Assembly: GCA_036250195.1 (NCBI GenBank)
Contig: JAVHZZ010000003.1
Span: 59,003,289 to 59,067,288 of the forward strand
Origin: Mixophyes australis
Taxonomy: Eukaryota; Chordata; Amphibia; Anura; Limnodynastidae
Direction of reading: 5' to 3'
DNA: 64,000 bases
The translations under genes and the position numbers were made by a program. The notes under the pieces were generated by a model. It had not been told where the DNA came from and ran no database searches. It saw nothing but the letters and a program-made list of their open reading frames with translations. Within the stretch, counting starts at the first letter, position 1. Every line of letters begins with the position of its first letter. Below are positions 1 through 10,629 of the stretch, one piece after another.

Positions 1-2
1 GG

Positions 3-50
3 GGAGAGGAATCAGAGGTTGAGGATGAGGACGACATCTTGCCTCAGTAG
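3..50 (+). CDS. C-terminal tail of a probable hAT transposase (cut by window edge)
   Basis: One frame is open from base 3 to a TAG at 48-50 and encodes 15 very acidic residues (GEESEVEDEDDILPQ). The two complete family B transposases in this window also end in an acidic tail. The following 3' non-coding sequence, with inverted AACCAATCATTTCAGC / GCTGAAATGATTGGTT arms at about 111-169, resembles that of frog hAT elements as I know them. No domain is visible in so short a piece, so the assignment rests on position within the element. Confidence 0.45.
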   Translation, partial: GEESEVEDEDDILPQ

Positions 51-567
51 AGCCTGTTTAGTCTGTACAGGGAGAGATGAATAGCTTTTTTGGTGTGGGG
101 GCCCAAACAAACCAATCATTTCAGCCAAAGTTGTTTGGTAGGCCCTGTCGCTGAAATGATTGGTTTGTTAAAGTGTGCATGTCCTATTTCAACAACATAA
201 GGGTGGGTGTGAGGGCCCAAGGACAATTCCATCTTGGACCTTTTTTTTTTGCATTATATGACCAATCAACAGTCGTTTGCAATGTTCAAAAAGTAAAACC
301 AAATTTAAAAAAATTCAAGAAATTAAACCAAAAGTAAAATGCCGTGTCATAATTTAAAACAAGAGGTATTGACGTGCTCTAAAACTACTGTATTGTTGTT
401 TATATTTTATAAACACTACACTTGAAAGCTTGAGTCTTTCAATAAAAAAGTAACTGTCCATTGCACGAATATTTGCAACAGGGACAATTTTAGGGTTAAG
501 AAAGTCAACTAATAACACTTCGACGCTGTCTGTCTTTATAAACACTACACTTGGAAGTTGGAGGAGG

Positions 568-838
568 TATTGTGGCCCCGGCACCAAATTTACTACCGGG
601 GCCACTCCACTGTGCAGTCCATATTTAGGTGTATCAGATATTAAACAACGGTGACAGTTGATGCCCAATTTTTTAATTATATTGTGGCCTCGGTACCAAA
701 TTGTGTACCGGGGCCACCACACTACGCAGTCCATACCCTTTTTTGGTGGAATTCTGACACGTGGAGGGTTTTTTAATTATATTGTGGCCTCGGTACCAAA
801 TTGTGTACCGGGGCCACCACACTACGCAGTCAAGATAG
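568..838. repeat. Tandem ~100-bp hairpin units in hAT family A
   Basis: Three units begin ATTGTGGCC at about 570, 681 and 781; the last two are exactly 100 bp apart. Each holds a strong inverted repeat, GGCCTCGGTAC ... GTACCGGGGCC, around an 8-base loop, followed by ACTACGCAGTC. The unit shares its flanks (ATTGTGG and CTACGCAGTCC) with the 77-bp minisatellite that follows. Confidence 0.8.
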
Positions 839-1029
839 ATAGATGCGTATCATAGATAAAGTACATTCAGTGGTGTGGGGCAAATTGAAAAATATTCAAA
901 ATGCACTGACATTATCAAAAACAAGAGGTTGTCACACGCTAAAACTCCAACATGTATATGATGGAGAGGATGGAGGAGCAGCCGTATGTGTAGTGTAATG
1001 GAGACCTGTTGAAGGTTTTTTATATATTT

Positions 1030-2471
1030 TATTGTGGTGCCCAGTGCCCACTCCTCTAGGCAGTCCAGGTACATTTATTGGTGCGAATCATAAAAGTTCA
1101 GGGTTTTTAATATATATTGTGGTGACCCACTCCTCTACGCAGTCCAGGTACATTTATTGGTGCGATTCATAAAAGTTCAGGGTTTTTAATATATTGTGGT
1201 GACCCACTCCTCTACGCAGTCCAGGTACATTTATTGGTGTGATTCATAAAAGTTCAGGGTTTTTAAGATATTGTGGTGACCCACTCCTCTACGCAGTCCA
1301 GGTACATTTATTGGTGCGATTCATAAAAGTTCAGGGTTTTTAATATATATTGTGGTGACCCACTCCTCTACGCAGTCCAGGTACATTTATTGGTGCGATT
1401 CATAAAAGTTCAGGGTTTTTAATATATATTGTGGTGACCCACTCCTCTAGGCAGTCCAGGTACATTTATTGGTGCGATTCATAAAAGTTCTGGGTTTTTA
1501 AGATATTGTGGTGACCCACTCCTCTACGCAGTCCAGGTACATTTATTGGTGCGATTCATAAAAGTTCTGGGTTTTTAAGATATTGTGGTGACCCACTCCT
1601 CTACGCAGTCCAGGTACATTTATTGGTGCGAATCATAAAAGTTCAGGGTTTTTAATATATATTGTGGTGACCCACTCCTCTACGCAGTCCAGGTACATTT
1701 ATTGGTGCGATTCATAAAAGTTCAGGGTTTTTAATATATATTGTGGTGACCCACTCCTCTATGCAGTCCAGGTACATTTATTGGTGCGATTCATAAAAGT
1801 TCAGGGTTTTTAATATATTGTGGTGACCCACTCCTCTACGCAGTCCAGGTACATTTATTGGTGCGAATCATAAAAGTTCAGGGTTTTTAATATATATTGT
1901 GGTGACCCACTCCTCTACGCAGTCCAGGTACATTTATTGGTGCGATTCATAAAAGTTCAGGGTTTTTAAGATATTGTGGTGACCCACTCCTCTACGCAGT
2001 CCAGGTACATTTATTGGTGCGATTCATAAAAGTTCAGGGTTTTTAAGATATTGTGGTGACCCACTCCTCTACGCAGTCCAGGTACATTTATTGGTGCGAT
2101 TCATAAAAGTTCAGGGTTTTTAAGATATTGTGGTGACCCACTCCTCTACGCAGTCCAGGTACATTTATTGGTGCGATTCATAAAAGTTCAGGGTTTTTAA
2201 TATATATTGTGGTGACCCACTCCTCTACGCAGTCCAGGTACATTTATGGGTGCGATTCATAAAAGTTCAGGGTTTTTAATATATTGTGGTGACCCACTCC
2301 TCTACGCAGTCCAGGTACATTTATTGGTGCGAATCATAAAAGTTCAGGGTTTTTAATATATATTGTGGTGACCCACTCCTCTACGCAGTCCAGGTACATT
2401 TATTGGTGCGATTCATAAAAGTTCAGGGTTTTTAATAGATATTGTGGTGACCCACTCCTCTACGCAGTCCA
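1030..2471. repeat. 77-79 bp minisatellite, about 19 units
   Basis: The unit ATTGTGGTGACCCACTCCTC...CAGGGTTTTTAATATAT repeats head to tail; the core CCCACTCCTCTACGCAGTCC occurs about 19 times. Units differ mainly by AT-rich spacer length (ATATATATT, ATATATT or AGATATT), GCGAATCA versus GCGATTCA, and a few point changes. Units with GCGAATCA lie at about 1081, 1627, 1861 and 2329, separated by multiples of three or seven units, which suggests higher-order amplification. The array sits inside the 3' region of the hAT element and has no coding potential. Confidence 0.92.
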
Positions 2472-2795
2472 GAAAGATACCTTGTTGCAACGTTTTGGAC
2501 TAATAACTATATTGTGAGGTGTTCAGAATACACTGTAAATTAGTGGAAATGCTTGTTATTGAATGTTATTGAGGTTAATAATAGCCTAGGAGTGAAAATA
2601 AGCCCAAAAACTTGATTTTTAAACTTTTTATGTTTTTTTAAAAAAAAATCCGAATCCAAAACCTTAAATCCGAACCGAGACCTTTCGTCAAGTGTTTTGC
2701 GAGACAAATCCGAACCCCAAAAATAACGAAAATCCGGATCCAAAACACAAAACACGAGACCTCAAAAGTCGCCGGTGCACATCCCTAATATAAAG

Positions 2796-3289
2796 TGGAA
2801 AATATAATGGGAACAGGAACAATTCCAGCATCGATGAGACACAATTAGAACTGGAACAATAAGCAGTACAATGGAAGCAGACACTGGGAACAGGAGAGTT
2901 GAATATTTAAAGATTCCTAGAGCAATAGCCTTAAACAAATTATGTGCATACACTCCAGGCCTAGGGCACCAATGGTTAGGGAGTATCTAAACCATTGACT
3001 GAAAGACATACTGTCATGCCCACCTGGAGATCCACCTGCTGACATGAAGGAGAAGTAGTGAGCCCCTTCCTACATGTGAAGCTGCTGGCTACTGCCCCTC
3101 CATGTCATTGATATCCTGGGCAGCCGAGGATGCAGCCACCACCTCCTGTCTTTCAAAATAAGAAGCAGCAATGGGTGGTTGTGCCAATTTTGAGTGGGCA
3201 AGGGGGAGGGGAGGGATCACCCAGGGCTGGCACCAGATTTCCAGTTCCCTGCTACAATTTCCACTGCTGAAAATGTGAGGGTGAAATGT
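2796..3289. other. No gene seen; unclassified repeat-like DNA
   Basis: There are no convincing exons. The stretch around 2960-3250 is GC-richer, with polypurine tracts such as GGGGGAGGGGAGGG, and looks like dispersed-repeat sequence, but I cannot name a family. Confidence 0.4.
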
Positions 3290-3835
3290 AGGATTTGTTT
3301 ATCATATATTTCACCTGACAGTCTATATATGAGCATTACAGTAAGTAAGGATACTTACAATTATAACAGATAAGACACAACAAGATACATACAAACTGTA
3401 TTTTCTGTACTACTTTAGTTTATTGGCACTAAAATTTACATCAAGCATAAAATTAATGGAATTACTTTCCATCATCACTCAGTTGTTATATATTTATTTA
3501 ATGAAACTGGACTTACGGTAATTACTTGAAATAAAGCCACACATTGTTTTGAACAATTCCCACTAAGAAAACAGGAAGTTTTGAGCATATATAGAGATTG
3601 AATGAAAATTTGTTGTATGTGCTGTCGCTTGCTGAAGATTGTGCAGCGTATGCATTAGGAATTGCTGCTATTATCAACTGTAAATAAAGCCTGTTACACT
3701 TAGCACATTGATATGCATTACTATGTCATAAATTATTGATCACAGGAAAACATGACCACCTTATCCGGAAAACACAATGTCTGCTGTAACTGTTACGCAC
3801 AGTTCCGTTAGATGACTACAATTTTAACGCTGTTA
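3290..3835. repeat. Duplicated block A, copy 1
   Basis: This block aligns by eye with about 13870-14400 over some 530 bp with many substitutions and indels. Shared landmarks in order are TTTTCTGTACTA, GAACAATTCCCA, AAAACAGGAAGTTTT, GTAAATAAAGCCTGTTACAC and TTATTGATCACAGGAAAAC. The AATAAA is inside a well-conserved stretch and could be an old polyadenylation signal, but there is no ORF. It could be a segmental duplication or a dispersed repeat. Confidence 0.7.
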
Positions 3836-4458
3836 TGGAAATTCTGCTATCATGATACTTATGTTTGTTTGGTTTGCTGTTTATGCTGTATCAATCAAGT
3901 ACATGTGTGTGGTGTATGTACAAAAAAGTGCTACACTGCTGTAAACTAGGTAATATTGAGATATGATATGAATTCTAAATCCAAACTCAACAGACATAAC
4001 TCTTCAAATTCAGCAAGAAACGCAAACAAACAGCCATCAGCTGCGTAGACCTAACACTATACCATGATGAGAGAGCCGTCATTCACTCCAATACATTTTA
4101 CAAGCCCATAGAGCGCAATGATTATGTTCTAAAGAACGGCAGCCACAAAAAATAGTTTCGTAACTGCACAATTTTCAACCAATCTAAACCAATCAATCGA
4201 AACGCCTAAAAAGAAATGTATCATGCTGTGTGCAAAATAAATAGCAGAACATATCGACACCAAGCACAAGGCATTTTTACTCTCCACTATTATTCATCCA
4301 GTGACAATATATACCTTCCCTCATTCACCATTCTATCAGTAACCATCTTATTTATTTACCTTAACTATTATCATTACACATTTTATTCTTAATTAAATTT
4401 TTATGTATTTTATTCCACTTCATTTTTTTCAGTATTCTATAAGCAATTAATACTGTGC
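3836..4458. other. No gene seen
   Basis: This is AT-rich unique-looking sequence between block A and the hAT insertion. It has no ORF of note and no recognised repeat. Confidence 0.4.
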
Positions 4459-4466
4459 CATATTAT
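4459..4466. repeat. 8-bp target site duplication, left (hAT-B copy 1)
   Basis: CATATTAT lies directly before the element start TAGAGATG and recurs exactly at 10787-10794 after the element end. An 8-bp duplication is the hAT hallmark. Confidence 0.95.
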
Positions 4467-4618
4467 TAGAGATGTGCGGGTCCGGTTCTCCGCGAACCGA
4501 ACCCACCCGAACTTTGGGTATCCGAGTACCGAGCTGAGCAGCTGAGATCCAAATCGAGGCCGAATGTCATTGTGACGTCGTCGGATCTCGGGACTCGGTT
4601 CTCGCGATACTTCAACTT

Positions 4619-4626
4619 TATAAATA
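4619..4626 (+). promoter_or_regulatory. TATA box of hAT-B copy 1
   Basis: TATAAATA lies about 150 bp inside the element, downstream of TGTGACGTCG (a CRE-like half site at 4571-4580) and CTCGCGATAC. The same box is at 36794-36801 in copy 2. It is the best candidate for the transposase promoter. The predicted 5' UTR then runs through the whole 100-bp array to the ATG at 6822. Confidence 0.6.
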
Positions 4627-4800
4627 CACGCCTCCACAGCAATCCATCGCCATTTGACAGAGGGAGAGAGCAGGGTGTAGTCATAGGCTAATTAGAGCAG
4701 GGACAGAGAATACAATATTGTTCTTGCAATTGCTCTAACCAAAATCGCTAGTGCAGAGAGGAGGATAGAGGTTTATTATTTTTTCTTCATATTTGGCACT

Positions 4801-6800
4801 CCCCAGCGCTTTTGGGGTGTCCCCCATAATTGTGCATTAATATTTCTGGCTGTCAAAAGTCATATCTGTCAGCAGTATCTACTAAATAATTTTTAGCACT
4901 CCTCAGTGCTTTTGGGGTGTCCTCCCTAATTGTGCATTAATATTTCTGGCTGTCAAAAGTCATAACTGTCAGCAGTATCTACTAAATAATTTTTAGCACT
5001 CCTCAATGCTTTTGGGGTGTCCTCCCTAATTGTGCATTAATATTTCTGGCTGTCAAAAGTCATATCTGTCAGCAGTATCTACTAAATAATTTTTAGCACT
5101 CCTCGGTGCTTTTGGGGTGTCCTCCCTAATTGTGCATTAATATTTCTGGCTGTCAAAAGTCATAACTGTCAGCAGTATCTACTAAATAATTTTTAGCACT
5201 CCTCAGTGCTTTTGGGGTGTCCTCCCTAATTGTGCATTAATATTTCTGGCTGTCAAAAGTCATATCTGTCAGCAGTATCTACTAAATAATTTTTAGCACT
5301 CCTCAGTGCTTTTGGGGTGTCCTCCCTAATTGTGCATTAATATTTCTGGCTGTCAAAAGTCATAACTGTCAGCAGTATCTACTAAATAATTTTTAGCACT
5401 CCTCAGTGCTTTTTGGGTGTCCTTCCTAATTGTGCATTAATATTTCTGGCTGTCAAAAGTCATATCTGTCAGCAGTATCTACTAAATAATTTTTAGCACT
5501 CCTCAGTGCTTTTGGGGTGTCCTCCCTAATTGTGCATTAATATTTCTGGCTGTCAAAAGTCATAACAGTCAGCAGTATCTACTAAATAATTTTTAGCACT
5601 CCTCAGTGCTTTTGGGGTGTCCTCCCTAATTGTGCATTAATATTTCTGGCTGTCAAAAGTCATAACTGTCAGCAGTATCTACTAAATAATTTTTAGCACT
5701 CCTCAGTGCTTTTGGGGTGTCCTCCCTAATTGTGCATTAATATTTCTGGCTGTCAAAAGTCATATCTGTCAGCAGTATCTACTAAATAATTTTTAGCACT
5801 CCTCAGTGCTTTTGGGGTGTCCTCCCTAATTGTGCATTAATATTTCTGGCTGTCAAAAGTCATAACTGTCAGCAGTATCTACTAAATAATTTTTAGCACT
5901 CCTCAGTGCTTTTGGGGTGTCCTCCCTAATTGTGCATTAATATTTCTGGCTGTCAAAAGTCATATCTGTCAGCAGTATCTACTAAATAATTTTTAGCACT
6001 CCTCAGTGCTTTTGGGGTGTCCTCCCTAATTGTGCATTAATATTTCTGGCTGTCAAAAGTCATATCTGTCAGCAGTATCTACTAAATAATTTTTAGCACT
6101 CCTCAGTGCTTTTGGGGTGTCCTCCCTAATTGTGCATTAATATTTCTGGCTGTCAAAAGTCATATCTGTCAGCAGTATCTACTAAATAATTTTTAGCACT
6201 CCTCAGTGCTTTTGGGGTGTCCTCCCTAATTGTGCATTAATATTTCTGGCTGTCAAAAGTCATATCTGTCAGCGGTATCTACTAAATATTTTTTAGCACT
6301 CCTCAGTGCTTTTGGGGTGTCCTCCCTAATTGTGCATTAATATTTCTGGCTGTCAAAAGTCATATCTGTCAGCAGTATCTACTAAATAATTTTTAGCACT
6401 CCTCAGTGCTTTTGGGGTGTCCTCCCTAATTGTGCATTAATATTTCTGGCTGTCAAAAGTCATATCTGTCAGCAGTATCTACTAAATAATTTTTAGCACT
6501 CCTCAGTGCTTTTGGGGTGTCCTCCCTAATTGTGCATTAATATTTCTGGCTGTCAAAAGTCATATCTGTCAGCAGTATCTACTAAATAATTTTTAGCACT
6601 CCTCAGTGCTTTTGGGGTGTCCTCCCTAATTGTGCATTAATATTTCTGGCTGTCAAAAGTCATATCTGTCAGCGGTATCTACTAAATAATTTTTAGCACT
6701 CCTCAGTGCTTTTGGGGTGTCCTCCCTAATTGTGCATTAATATTTCTGGCTGTCAAAAGTCATATCTGTCAGCAGTATCTACCAAATAATTTTTAGCACT
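4801..6800. repeat. 20 x 100-bp tandem array in the transposase 5' leader
   Basis: Twenty units are in perfect 100-bp register from 4801 to 6800, each starting CC(C/T)CAGTGCTTTTGGGGTG and ending TTTTTAGCACT. Units are nearly identical. The main variable base is CATATCTGTC versus CATAACTGTC. Up to about 5970 the two forms mostly alternate, giving a 200-bp higher-order unit; the last nine units are all the CATATC form. Copy 2 has a single 99-bp unit here. The array ends only 21 bp before the transposase ATG. Confidence 0.97.
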
Positions 6801-6821
6801 CCCCAGTGGTTTGCGCTCAGA

Positions 6822-9815
6822 ATGGATTCAAAGCAGTCCACATATGATCTGAATGAGCAACCAGGTTCTGTCACCAGTCCTGATGTTAGTTTTCCCAGTA
6901 CGTCATCTGGCCAAGGCGATGTCAAACAACAGAGTGTTTTCAAATTAGTGCAAAAAACAAAAACCCAAAAAAAATTTACTGTATTAAAGCGAAAAAGAAG
7001 TGTAACTGAGCAAAAGTTAAGTGACGATAAAAAAAAAATTGCAAGCATGCCATTCTACACACGCAGTGGCAAAGAGAGAATGAGGCCTTCACCTTTGGCT
7101 AGTAGTGGCAGATCCCAAAAAGTTACCCAGCCTACAATTGGTGCACAACTACTGTTACGCGTCAAAGCCGAGCTGCAAGCTAACAGTGAGGCATTACAGG
7201 AGAATATTTGCTCTGATTCACAAATGACAACAATCCCTGTGGAGAGTCCATCCAACAGTGGGATGTCTAATCGTGAGCATTCTGCTGATGTGTGCCTTAA
7301 TAGCCCGAGTGTAGCCGGTGATACCCTAATTGAGGATGCCACTTTGGAATTAGAAGAGGATGAGGGGGAGATTTGTGTAGGCGACGAGGGCGCTAATGAG
7401 GATGTTGATGAGGATAAGGTTGTTTGTGTAAGTCCTGCACCAGTGAATGCAGTTCTGGCACGTGACAAGAAAAAGGCCATTGTCATGCCTGGGCATAAAA
7501 CAAAAAAATCCACTTCTTATGTGTGGAATTATTTCTACCCAAATCCAGACAACAATTGTATAGCCATTTGTAGTGTATGTCAAGCCACAGTCAGTCGAGG
7601 GAGGGACCTTAACCATCTTGGAACCTCGTCTATGTTACGCCATTTAACGAGAGTTCATGGCAAAGTGTTGGGAAAAGCTGAAAGTTCTTCCCAAAAGAAT
7701 AGAAGCACTCCCTCATCAGCTAAGACCCTCCGCTCACCGACATACCGATGGCTACAAAATACACCCACCACACTATCCTCATCAATATCCTCAGTAGCGC
7801 TCGGAGTTAGCCCGGCATCCCACTTAAGGCTGGATGACTCCGGCACTATTATTGATTCCTCTGAAGAAAGCGTTAGTCCTGCTGCTGCTGTTGCTGCTGA
7901 TGGGGGTGAATCGTCATCCCAGAGGCAGGTTAATAAAATGAGCAGTCCTACATTTCAGCAATTAACTGTGAAACAATCATTTGCGAGGGGAAGCAAATAT
8001 GACAGCAGTCACCCAGTCGACAAGCGAATCACAGACGCCATGGCTGCAATGTTAGTGTTAGATCTGCGTCCAATCTCCACAATAAATGCAGCTGGTTTTT
8101 CACAGTTAATTGAGGTTTTGTGTCCGCGTTACAGAATTCCATCGCGACACCATTTCTCCCGTAAAGCTATTCCACAACTATACCAAAAAGTGTGTAAAAA
8201 TGTAGAGATTGCGCTGAAAAATGCCATTCTGCCCACTGTTCACTTAACCACAGATATGTGGACAAGTGGAAGTGGCCAAACCAAAGACTATATGACTGTG
8301 ACAGCCCACTGGGTTGGTCATTCACCTTCACCAGCAGGAACAGCAGCAGCATGTACACCACTACGTAACATTTGTCACAGGCAGGCCACTCTTTGTATCA
8401 CCGGCTTCACTAACAGGCATACGGCTGTCAATTTGTTACGCAAACTGAGAGATGTGATTGATGCATGGCTTATACCACTCGTACTCTCCCCAGGGTATGT
8501 CGTTTCAGATAACGCCAACAATATAGTGCGAGCATTACAGCTGGGTGATTTCCAACATATTCCCTGTTTTGCTCACACCATCAACTTGGTGGTGCAGAGC
8601 TTCCTACGAAATAACCGTGAGGTGCAGGAGATGCTTTCGGTGGCCCGTAAAATTTCAGGCCATTTCAGGCATTCAGCCACAGCATGTAGGAGATTACAGC
8701 AGCTCCAAGAGCAGTTTAACTTGCCCTGCCACCAACTTAAGCAAGAGGTGGTAACTCAGTGGAATTCCACCCTGTACATGCTTCAGAGGATGGAGGAACA
8801 GCACAAAGCCATCCAAGCATATTGCACAAGCCATGACATTGGGAAAAGAGGGGGGATGTATTTCACTCTTACACAGTGGGGAATCTTTTCAGTGCTGTGC
8901 AAGGTGCTGAAACCATTTGAAGTTGTGACATGTGAGGTGAGTGCAGACTCTGCTAGTTTGAGCCAAGTCATTCCTTTAATTAGACTATTGGAAAAGCAGC
9001 TTGAGAAAATGAAGGAGGAGCTGAAAGCAAGCAATTCAGCAAAGTATGTTGGCCTTGTCGATCAAGTACTTAATTCTCTTCACAATGATCCTCGAGTTAT
9101 TAAGATCTTGAACTCGGATCAGTACGTTTTGGCCACTGTGCTTGATCCAAGGTTTAAAACCTACATTGAGTCTTTACTTGTAAATGAGCGAGATGTGAAC
9201 TTTTGCAAGGAGCTATTGCTCAGCAAGTTGGCCGCTGAACTGGGCCTCGGCTTGACAACGTGTCCTCCTTCACTTTCTCAAGCTGTTGCTAGTAAAAAAT
9301 TAAATTTCCAAAAAAGAAGCAGGGAAGACACAGGGGGCAGACCAGAACAATTTAACATCTGGGCTGGTTTGAAGGATTTTTCAAAAAAATGTGTCACTTT
9401 TCCCATAACTCCATCCAATATGAGTATAAACATGCAAAGGATGGTGGAGGATTACTTTCAAGAGGTAGTTGATATGGAAATGTCAGACAGTCCCTTTCCT
9501 TACTGGGAAGAAAAGCAGGCCATTTGGAAACCCATGTACAAACTTGCTTTGCAATACCTAAGCTGCCCACCCTCCAGTGTGTACTCTGAACGAGTGTTCA
9601 GCACAGCAGGGAACTTAGTCAGTGATCGCCGTAGAAGGTTACTTTCCAAAAATGTGGAGAAAATGATGTTTATAAAAATGAACTACATCTTCCACGAGGA
9701 AGGCCTTCACCTTCCAAGACATCCAAGCACTGACTGTTCTCTAATGGCGGATTCAAGCGGCGATGAATTGATAGTCTGTGATGATGACGTACACACTGAT
9801 GAGGGTGAGGATTAA
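6822..9815 (+). CDS. hAT transposase with BED zinc finger, copy 1 (997 aa)
   Basis: This is a DDE transposase that would excise and reinsert the element in the nucleus. The ATG has a strong context (A at -3, G at +4). The N-terminal ~220 residues are basic then acidic and low in complexity. A BED finger spans about 226-280 (CSVC near 250-253, paired His near 273-278). The RNase H-like core carries TTDMWTSG with Asp478, SDNANN with Asp563 and PCFAHTINLVVQ with Cys582 and His585. The C-terminal hAT dimerisation region has YSERVFSTAGNLVSDRRRRL with Glu923. An acidic tail closes the protein. It resembles ZBED1/ZBED4-like proteins, but terminal repeats and a target duplication show it is still part of a transposon. 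Oddity: residue 646 is Gln (CAG) where copy 2 and hAT proteins generally have Arg before the conserved Trp. About 31 residues differ from copy 2, all substitutions. Confidence 0.95.
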   Translation: MDSKQSTYDLNEQPGSVTSPDVSFPSTSSGQGDVKQQSVFKLVQKTKTQKKFTVLKRKRSVTEQKLSDDKKKIASMPFYTRSGKERMRPSPLASSGRSQKVTQPTIGAQLLLRVKAELQANSEALQENICSDSQMTTIPVESPSNSGMSNREHSADVCLNSPSVAGDTLIEDATLELEEDEGEICVGDEGANEDVDEDKVVCVSPAPVNAVLARDKKKAIVMPGHKTKKSTSYVWNYFYPNPDNNCIAICSVCQATVSRGRDLNHLGTSSMLRHLTRVHGKVLGKAESSSQKNRSTPSSAKTLRSPTYRWLQNTPTTLSSSISSVALGVSPASHLRLDDSGTIIDSSEESVSPAAAVAADGGESSSQRQVNKMSSPTFQQLTVKQSFARGSKYDSSHPVDKRITDAMAAMLVLDLRPISTINAAGFSQLIEVLCPRYRIPSRHHFSRKAIPQLYQKVCKNVEIALKNAILPTVHLTTDMWTSGSGQTKDYMTVTAHWVGHSPSPAGTAAACTPLRNICHRQATLCITGFTNRHTAVNLLRKLRDVIDAWLIPLVLSPGYVVSDNANNIVRALQLGDFQHIPCFAHTINLVVQSFLRNNREVQEMLSVARKISGHFRHSATACRRLQQLQEQFNLPCHQLKQEVVTQWNSTLYMLQRMEEQHKAIQAYCTSHDIGKRGGMYFTLTQWGIFSVLCKVLKPFEVVTCEVSADSASLSQVIPLIRLLEKQLEKMKEELKASNSAKYVGLVDQVLNSLHNDPRVIKILNSDQYVLATVLDPRFKTYIESLLVNERDVNFCKELLLSKLAAELGLGLTTCPPSLSQAVASKKLNFQKRSREDTGGRPEQFNIWAGLKDFSKKCVTFPITPSNMSINMQRMVEDYFQEVVDMEMSDSPFPYWEEKQAIWKPMYKLALQYLSCPPSSVYSERVFSTAGNLVSDRRRRLLSKNVEKMMFIKMNYIFHEEGLHLPRHPSTDCSLMADSSGDELIVCDDDVHTDEGED

Positions 9816-10004
9816 GCTGAAGATGATGCCGATAACATCTTTTTAAAACTTTCTATGTAAGTGTAGGGTGCAATCTACCCCCAAAGAGGAAAGGGACTTG
9901 TGGCATTTCCATATCACATACCATCTTGAAAGGCTGCTGTTAGGGCAATTTATCCTTAAGGGTAGGGTGTCATAGACAGAGTGACCCTAAACTGGCTTTG
10001 TCCA

Positions 10005-10404
10005 TTTTTCATAATATTGTACAGTCTATAATGGCTGAATTTTTGGGTATTTTATACAAGTGGAGGGGGGCCTAGAGAGACAGAAACCAAACTGGCTTTC
10101 TCCATGTCAATTAATATTGTACAGTCTATAATGGCTGAATTTTTTGGTATTTTATACAAGTGGAGGGGGGCCTAGAGAGACAGAAACCAAACTGTCTTTC
10201 TCCATGTCAATTAATATTGTACAGTCTATAATGGCTGAATTTTTTAGTATTTTATACAAGTGGAGGGGGGCCTAGAGAGACAGAAACCAAACTGTCTTTC
10301 TCCATGTCAATTAATATTGTACAGTCTATAATGGCTGAATTTTTTGGTATTTTATACAAGTGGAGGGGGGCCTTGAGAGACAGAAACCAAACTGGCTTTT
10401 TCCA
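10005..10404. repeat. 100-bp tandem repeat in transposase 3' UTR, 4 units
   Basis: ACAGTCTATAATGGCTGAAT starts at 10021, 10121, 10221 and 10321, exactly 100 bp apart, followed by TTTATACAAGTGGAGGGGGG and an AGAGACAGAAACCAAACTG segment. Copy 2 has two units. The sequence is unrelated to the 5' array despite the same period. Confidence 0.95.
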
Positions 10405-10629
10405 TTTTTTTACATATTTAACTATAAGTGTAGGGTGTAATATACATTCAAAGACGATGGCTGCATTGCCAATATGCATAGATGGAGAGGAAGACAATCT
10501 GTTTTGTGTGTAGAATAGGCCTACCAACGAAGAATTAAACTGTTTTTTTGGATGATTTATTACCTCAACAATTAGATTACTTGTCTCTAAAACAGTTGGA
10601 GCACTAAATTGGGTTAATTTAGGCCCAAA

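Larger units (their letters stand above)
1..2787 (+). mobile_element. hAT transposon, family A, 3' portion (5' end outside window)
   Basis: The right end reads CCGGTGCACATCCCTA, the complement of a hAT-type terminal repeat beginning TAGGGATGTGCACC. The 300 bases inside it hold the subterminal motifs (ATCCGAACC, ATCCAAAACAC) seen in amphibian hAT elements. The left edge of the window cuts the element, so the 5' end and left target duplication cannot be checked; the right duplication would be ATATAAAG at 2788-2795. Inside are the last codons of an acidic ORF, a long non-coding 3' region and two tandem-repeat systems. The terminal sequence differs from the two family B copies at 4467-10786 and 36622-40867, so this is a separate family. 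Confidence 0.7.

Noticed and set aside
4801..6800. CRISPR-like regular spacing of the 100-bp array
   Set aside because: Units are contiguous and nearly identical with no unique spacers, and the context is a eukaryotic transposon.
7055..7513. 152-aa minus-strand frame opposite the hAT transposase (also 37329-37787)
   Set aside because: It is a shadow of the transposase codons on the other strand; low-complexity Ser-rich translation.
6822..9815. Domesticated ZBED-type host gene
   Set aside because: Perfect target duplications, matched termini and a second copy at 37096-40089 show a transposon gene.
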